58,199 bases of DNA from Mastigamoeba balamuthi (lineage: Eukaryota; Evosea; Mastigamoebida; Mastigamoebidae), in assembly GCA_902651635.1 (NCBI GenBank), contig CACRSC010000086.1:109786-167984 (forward strand). The letters are read 5' to 3'. Position 1 is the stretch's first letter; every line of letters begins with the position of its first letter. Shown in pieces: positions 54,658-58,199 of this stretch. Below the pieces are notes generated by a model. That model saw only the letters and a program-made list of their open reading frames with translations, did not search any database and was not told the DNA's origin. Made by a program: the position numbers and the translations under genes.

Positions 54658-55660
54658 CAGGACCTTGGTGGGGTTCGTTGAAGTCCTTGGGGCTTTTCTC
54701 GGGGTCGGGATCTCGATGACCTGAGAGCATCTGCACGAACAGGGTCGAGAATGTGCCCTTCTTGTTCATGCTAGTCTGCCGCTTCACTGCCTGGCACTTC
54801 ATTTTCCCGTGGCCCTTGCTCCCACAGACAAAGCAGCGACAGTCCGCTGAGAGCTTGTCCCAGTCCTTCGGCATGAGGAATGTCCTGATTGTGCTGCCCT
54901 CCATGATCTCAAACTTGCCGAACTCGCTCTTGGCCAGAGGTACGCGGGTCGTTGATGAGGCAGCTGCTGTGGGTGCCATCGAGGTAGCCTGCTTCGGCTT
55001 GCTTGTCTCGTCTTTCCTTGGTTCCTTTTTGGACTGGTGGTCCGGCTTCTTCCTGTCGTTGTCCGGTCTGCCCTTGGGCCCGGACTTGTATGTGTACCCG
55101 CACGATATGAGCACATCCTTGGCCCTCGTGATGTCGATGGTGGCCTTCTTGATGGTTTCGAGGTTTTCCTGCTCGAGGTCCAGGTGGTCGTAGAGGCGAC
55201 GCCCGACGAGGCCCTTGCCAAACCTGCGCTGGTAGAGTCGAATTTGCATGGCCTCTGAGAGGTTCAGCGCCCTTGCGACCTGGTTCAGACGGAGCTGGTA
55301 CTTGATCACTGACATGAGGTAGGACTGCTGTGTGCCCTGGTTGCTGGGCTCGTGGTACGTGATGAGCTGTCCCGCGATTTCCAGAACTGTGGAAATTTCT
55401 GCAGGACGCGACATCTCCAGGAGCTGCGGGGCGGCGTGTGCGACATCGCGTGCCAGGGTTTTGCCACTGAGGACCTTGTAGAGCGACCGGATCGCCAGCG
55501 AGACCACGGTGTTCGCAGGCAGTTGCTCCAGATCGACCTCCGGGACGAATGCTGTGGCCCTTGCCTCGACGTCACAAATCCAGTGGAACACCTCCTGGAA
55601 TCGGTCCGATTGGAGAATGAGGTCCTTCCAGTCGCCTGGGTTGATGTGGACCGCGGTCAT
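54644..55660 (-). CDS. retrotransposon Gag
   Basis: From ATG 55660 (MTAVHINPGDW), 338 codons, capsid-like helical sequence in the first two-thirds (RSLYKVLSGKTLARDV, LRLNQVARALNLSEAMQI), then a basic Lys-rich stretch (KPDHQSKKEPRKDE) and one CCHC zinc knuckle, CFVCGSKGHGKMKC (C-x2-C-x4-H-x4-C), near the end. It ends at TGA 54644, overlapping the pol ATG by 14 nt, which suggests reinitiation or frameshifting for Pol. No stops interrupt it. A possible tRNA primer site (TGGCGGGACGTGCC on the minus strand) lies a short way inside the 5' LTR. Confidence 0.85.
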   Translation of the reverse strand: MTAVHINPGDWKDLILQSDRFQEVFHWICDVEARATAFVPEVDLEQLPANTVVSLAIRSLYKVLSGKTLARDVAHAAPQLLEMSRPAEISTVLEIAGQLITYHEPSNQGTQQSYLMSVIKYQLRLNQVARALNLSEAMQIRLYQRRFGKGLVGRRLYDHLDLEQENLETIKKATIDITRAKDVLISCGYTYKSGPKGRPDNDRKKPDHQSKKEPRKDETSKPKQATSMAPTAAASSTTRVPLAKSEFGKFEIMEGSTIRTFLMPKDWDKLSADCRCFVCGSKGHGKMKCQAVKRQTSMNKKGTFSTLFVQMLSGHRDPDPEKSPKDFNEPHQGPDGSH

Positions 55661-55819
55661 GGTCGTGGCCAATGTCCACCGGGTGGCTGGTCGTGGGGAA
55701 TGAAAGGGGGACCACGGTGGTCCAACGATCGGGACGGGTAGTAGTTCTGGCCAATGGTGGCTGAAACTGCCCTAGTGCCCACGGTGGCACGTCCCGCCAA
55801 AATAAAGCCCAAAGCACTT

Positions 55820-55978
55820 TGTAGGGAACTGTATGACGAATGTAAAACAACGAACTGTTTTGTCTGACGTGTGTGTGCGAGGTGAATCATCCTGCCAGTG
55901 AAATGACAGTGGTGAAGTGGCACGGCCACGTGGCTGGCAGTGGTGAAGTGACACGGCCACGTGGCACGGGCCACGACA
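55820..55978 (-). repeat. 5' LTR (minus-strand orientation)
   Basis: 159 bp, same length and ends as 50405-50563; the four differences all fall in CG/TG/CA dinucleotides. Followed by the AGGAG target duplication. Confidence 0.9.
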
Positions 55979-55983
55979 AGGAG

Positions 55984-56305
55984 GGTAGTCACCAACCACA
56001 ACTTGATGTAGGGAAGTGGCACGATCACATAGAAATCAATTGAATTGTGCCTGCTATGCCCGGATGGCATGGCATCTATTCCCCCTGATGATCCAGAAGA
56101 CGACGCCCTCGGCCCCACCTGTGTCCCGGTCACCTGCTGTCTGTCAGTGGCCGAGGTGAACTTGCGGGAGCAGGGTCCACAGGTACTTCCGTCACCAGCA
56201 CTGTGTTGGGGAGGATGAGGTTCTTCTTGGTGTTCTCACTGTTGGCGAGCAGGTCGAGCGCATGCACGAAGGCCTTGGAAGCGTGCATCAGATCTGCTTG
56301 CAGAT
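55984..56305 (-). pseudogene. N-terminal half of the interrupted ART-like copy
   Basis: Minus-strand reading includes ASKAFVHALDLLANSENTKK, VPVDP, FTSATD and, in other frames, GVVFWIIRG, paralleling 41900-42190. Stops and shifts are present. TCAATTGA at 56036-56043 may mark an intron. It continues on the far side of the retrotransposon at 50286-50400. Confidence 0.6.
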
Positions 56306-56312
56306 GTGCGAG

Positions 56313-56381
56313 TACTCGAACCACGAACCAGCCAGTTTGCAGCTGCAGATTTCATCGCCCTAACCTCTCGGCCACAGTGCC
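56313..56381 (-). tRNA. second tRNA-Ser-like relic
   Basis: Same A-box region (GTGGCCGAGAGGTTAGGGC) and the same missing 5' anticodon stem as 42410-42487. The B box is GGTTCGAGTAC and the 3' acceptor strand is absent. Sequence on the 56382-56640 side resembles 42488-42720, so the relic belongs to a larger duplicated unit. Confidence 0.4.
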
Positions 56382-56599
56382 TCTCAAGCTTTTTATTCTT
56401 GAATTTATCCTTTTGTCCTTCCTCTACACCCGCCCAGCCCCAACAATATCACTGTCACGCAATTGCTTCTGTGGGCAAAATAACTCCGCTGAATATCTGC
56501 AGATAAGGTACTACTTATCATGCCTGCCTGCTGCTGCTCTCTCCCGGCAATTGTCCGCCATAACACAGGAAGTGGCGGTAGCAAGCAGCAGCCCCAGAG

Positions 56600-56935
56600 A
56601 TGCCCCGCAGCCTCTCCACGCACACAACGGGATACTGCCTCTCAACTGCGATGTCGTGCACAGGCAGTCCTGTCCCTCTCCCTTTCCCTCCCCGCCCATC
56701 ATGCGCAAGGGCCACCTCTTTCTTCACTGGTCACAAGAACGCACCGCCTGACCTCATGGCCATCGTGCTCACCTTTCCCCTCATTCACGACTCGCTCTCT
56801 CTCTCTCTTCTCCCCCGTTCCCCCCTAGAGTCATTCAGTCTCGCTCGCTCCGAGAGCTCCACGGCGTCTCCTCCCTCGGCGTACAGGGCGGCCTGACCGA
56901 CAGCGACCGCAGACTGTATTGTGATCGTTGGCATC
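56600..56935 (+). pseudogene. 5' fragment of the armadillo-like gene
   Basis: GATACTGCCTCTCAACTGCG, then CCCCTAG, AGTCATTCAGTCTCGCTCGC and GGCCTGACCGACAGCGAC parallel 47140-47340 (intron, acceptor and first ARM-like repeat). The reading frame is lost. Confidence 0.45.
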
Positions 56936-57073
56936 AAGGGAAAGCGTGACCAACGCTGTTGGGTGGCGTACTGCGACCACGCGGATTGGTTGTCGCACAA
57001 AAGGAGATACGGGTTCGCTCAGCCGCAGATCCCAACTCGACAGAGACCCCCAGAATAGAAGGCACACAACCCC

Positions 57074-58199
57074 ATGGCAGAGATAGAGCAGTGGGTGGAC
57101 GAGATCGACGGCTACAGCAGCACCTACGGCTCTGGCTGGGACCCCAGCGTCCTCAAGGGCTCTCCGCGGGTCTTTCCCAAATACGGCGACTGCAGGCACG
57201 CATCCCTCTGCCCCGCCGGCTGCGCTGGGGGCCTCGATACCCGATCTGGCGACTATTTTTGGTGGTTTGTCTGACAGCCGGGTTCCATGGTCTCTGCCAA
57301 CCTGTGCCACAGTGGCGCGTGGGCTCCGCTCAGCAAGACCGGGACCAAGGAGTTCCTCGAGCTGCAGTACAAGACGCCCGTGGTGCCTTCGCGGATCGAG
57401 ATCTTCGAGACATACAACCCGGGGTGCGCACAGCGCCGTGTAGGACGGTCTCTCAGAATGCACTCAATTGCCTTGCAGGTTTGTCGTAAAGATCTCCGGC
57501 CGCCCCAGCAAGGAGGCCGGGTGGACCGTGCTGTACCAGGCGCGTGCCCACTGTCTCGGCTGTCATCGCTGGTTTTGCTGACACTGGGCGGTTTCAGGGG
57601 CCAGTGACCAAGGGGATAACGTCCTCGCGGCAGTGGATACCGCCTCTGCTGCCCTGCGCCACCGCTGTGAGGCACCTCAGGCTCGACCTGGACTGCACCT
57701 CGGCGCCCTCGTGGACCGAGATCGACTGCGTCAAGCTGGTCGGGAGGCCAGGCGGGCAGCAGGAGGCCACGGCCACGGCGACAGCGAGCACGTCGGGCCC
57801 AGCGGGGGCGGGAGAGGAGGTCTCGCAGTGGATCTCGCGGATCATCGCGAGCAGCAGCACCTACGGCCAGGGATGGGAGCCCGAGACCCTCATCGGGCCC
57901 CCCAAGGTGTTCCCTCAGTACGGCGACATACGGTGCGCACAGCAGTTGACTTGGGCGTATGGCGTCTGAGACGGGAGACCACCAGGGGAGCGTGGGCGCC
58001 CAAGCAGTCGAAGGGCACGCAGGAGTTCCTCGAGTTCGAGTACGCGAGGGCCGTGGTCCCCAGGCGCATCGAGGTCTACGAGACCAACAACCCGGGCTTC
58101 GTCGCGCGCATCTCCGTGCGGGAGGACAACGCGGCCCAGTGGACGGCGCTCTACTCGGGGGCTCCGCAGGCGGCGCCCAAGCAGGCCCGCCAGTGGGCG
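57074..58199 (+). CDS. tandem FBXL4-N/discoidin-like domain protein (3' partial)
   Basis: ATG 57074 in a good context (ccccATGG). Exons: 57074-57195, 57313-57423, 57479-57539, 57598-57932, 57986 to the window end, all in phase. Two repeats are complete or nearly so. Each has the pattern SSTYGxGWxPxxLxGxPxVFPxYGD, GAWAPxxxxGTxEFLEL/F, then V(V)P(S/R)RIE(I/V)(F/Y)ETxNPGF. This matches the beta-sandwich N-terminal region of FBXL4-like and related proteins. Introns 1 and 3 are GC-AG (AG|GCACGC; CAG|GCGCGT). In repeat 2 the intron equivalent to intron 1 sits at the same position and phase with GT (CG|GTGCGC), which confirms the GC site. Function is unknown; ligand or protein binding is likely. Confidence 0.8.

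Larger units (their letters stand above)
50405..55978 (-). mobile_element. complete Ty3/gypsy-type LTR retrotransposon with 159-bp LTRs and 5-bp target duplication
   Basis: Two 159-bp direct repeats with TG...CA ends (50405-50563, 55820-55978) differ at four positions and are bordered by AGGAG at 50400-50404 and 55979-55983. Gag, protease-like, RT, RNase H and integrase run on the minus strand in the Ty3/gypsy order (RT before integrase). A purine-rich tract (GAAGGAAGGTGA on the minus strand, 50564-50575) adjoins the 3' LTR. The C terminus after integrase resembles a chromodomain (YFRLKYLGYP), as in chromoviruses. The 3' end is rearranged: a truncated LTR plus tract (50886-50960) and an inverted integrase piece (50585-50885) lie inside the left LTR. 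The element interrupts an ART-like gene copy. It is defective through a stop and altered RT active sites. Confidence 0.92.

Noticed and set aside
1-58199. CRISPR arrays, bacterial operons, ribosome-binding sites or rRNA genes
   Set aside because: None seen; spliceosomal introns and gene content are eukaryotic.

Overview
This is nuclear DNA from a GC-rich eukaryote, most likely a unicellular protist. The evidence is short spliceosomal introns (mostly 44-120 nt), no operons, and eukaryote-specific genes: a USP34-like deubiquitinase, an ERCC6L2 remodeller, FCF1, a TMEM41/VTT protein, an RBR E3 ligase and an electron-transfer-flavoprotein alpha subunit. I cannot name the species. Third codon positions are so GC-rich that long spurious ORFs appear on both strands of real genes. 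UGA, UAA and UAG all serve as stops. 5' splice sites favour GTGCG over GTAAG, and several introns appear to be GC-AG. Two single N bases (36437, 48379) look like scaffold joins.

Layout. 1-5.7 kb: the 3' part of a RING/IBR-PARP-WWE fusion gene (+), then three copies of an unrecognised two-TM protein family; the third copy carries a stop. 5.9-14.8 kb: a giant DUF3638/DUF3645-type gene (-). 14.8-18.1 kb: AT-richer gene-poor DNA with repeats and a ~0.5 kb insertion flanked by 18-bp direct repeats. 18.1-36.4 kb: a dense housekeeping block: acidic nuclear-type protein (-) divergent from ERCC6L2 (+), FCF1 (-) divergent from TMEM41-like (+), Fic protein (-) divergent from a nine-exon USP34-like gene (+). 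36.5-39.1 kb: a large inverted repeat carrying coiled-coil remnants, then ETFA (-). 39.1-56.9 kb: a decayed, duplication-rich region with a two-TM proline-rich gene, ART-like pseudogenes, a nucleotide cyclase, a LOG-like gene, an armadillo-like gene and its fragments, tRNA-Ser-like relics, and a whole Ty3/gypsy-type LTR retrotransposon (50405-55978) inserted into an ART-like copy. 57.07 kb to the end: the 5' part of a gene with tandem FBXL4-N/discoidin-like domains.

The most interesting signal is mutational. Every difference I can see between duplicated retroelement segments (LTR versus LTR, integrase versus its inverted fragment) lies at a CpG site (CG versus TG or CA), with no other substitutions. 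The element's inactivating lesions (two RT Asp to Asn changes, one UGA stop) can be explained the same way. Part of a neighbouring duplicated gene shows the same pattern. This suggests CpG methylation with deamination, or a RIP-like process. Several genes act in ubiquitin or ADP-ribose signalling (RBR-PARP-WWE, USP34-like, ART-like copies), but nothing shows that they form one pathway.
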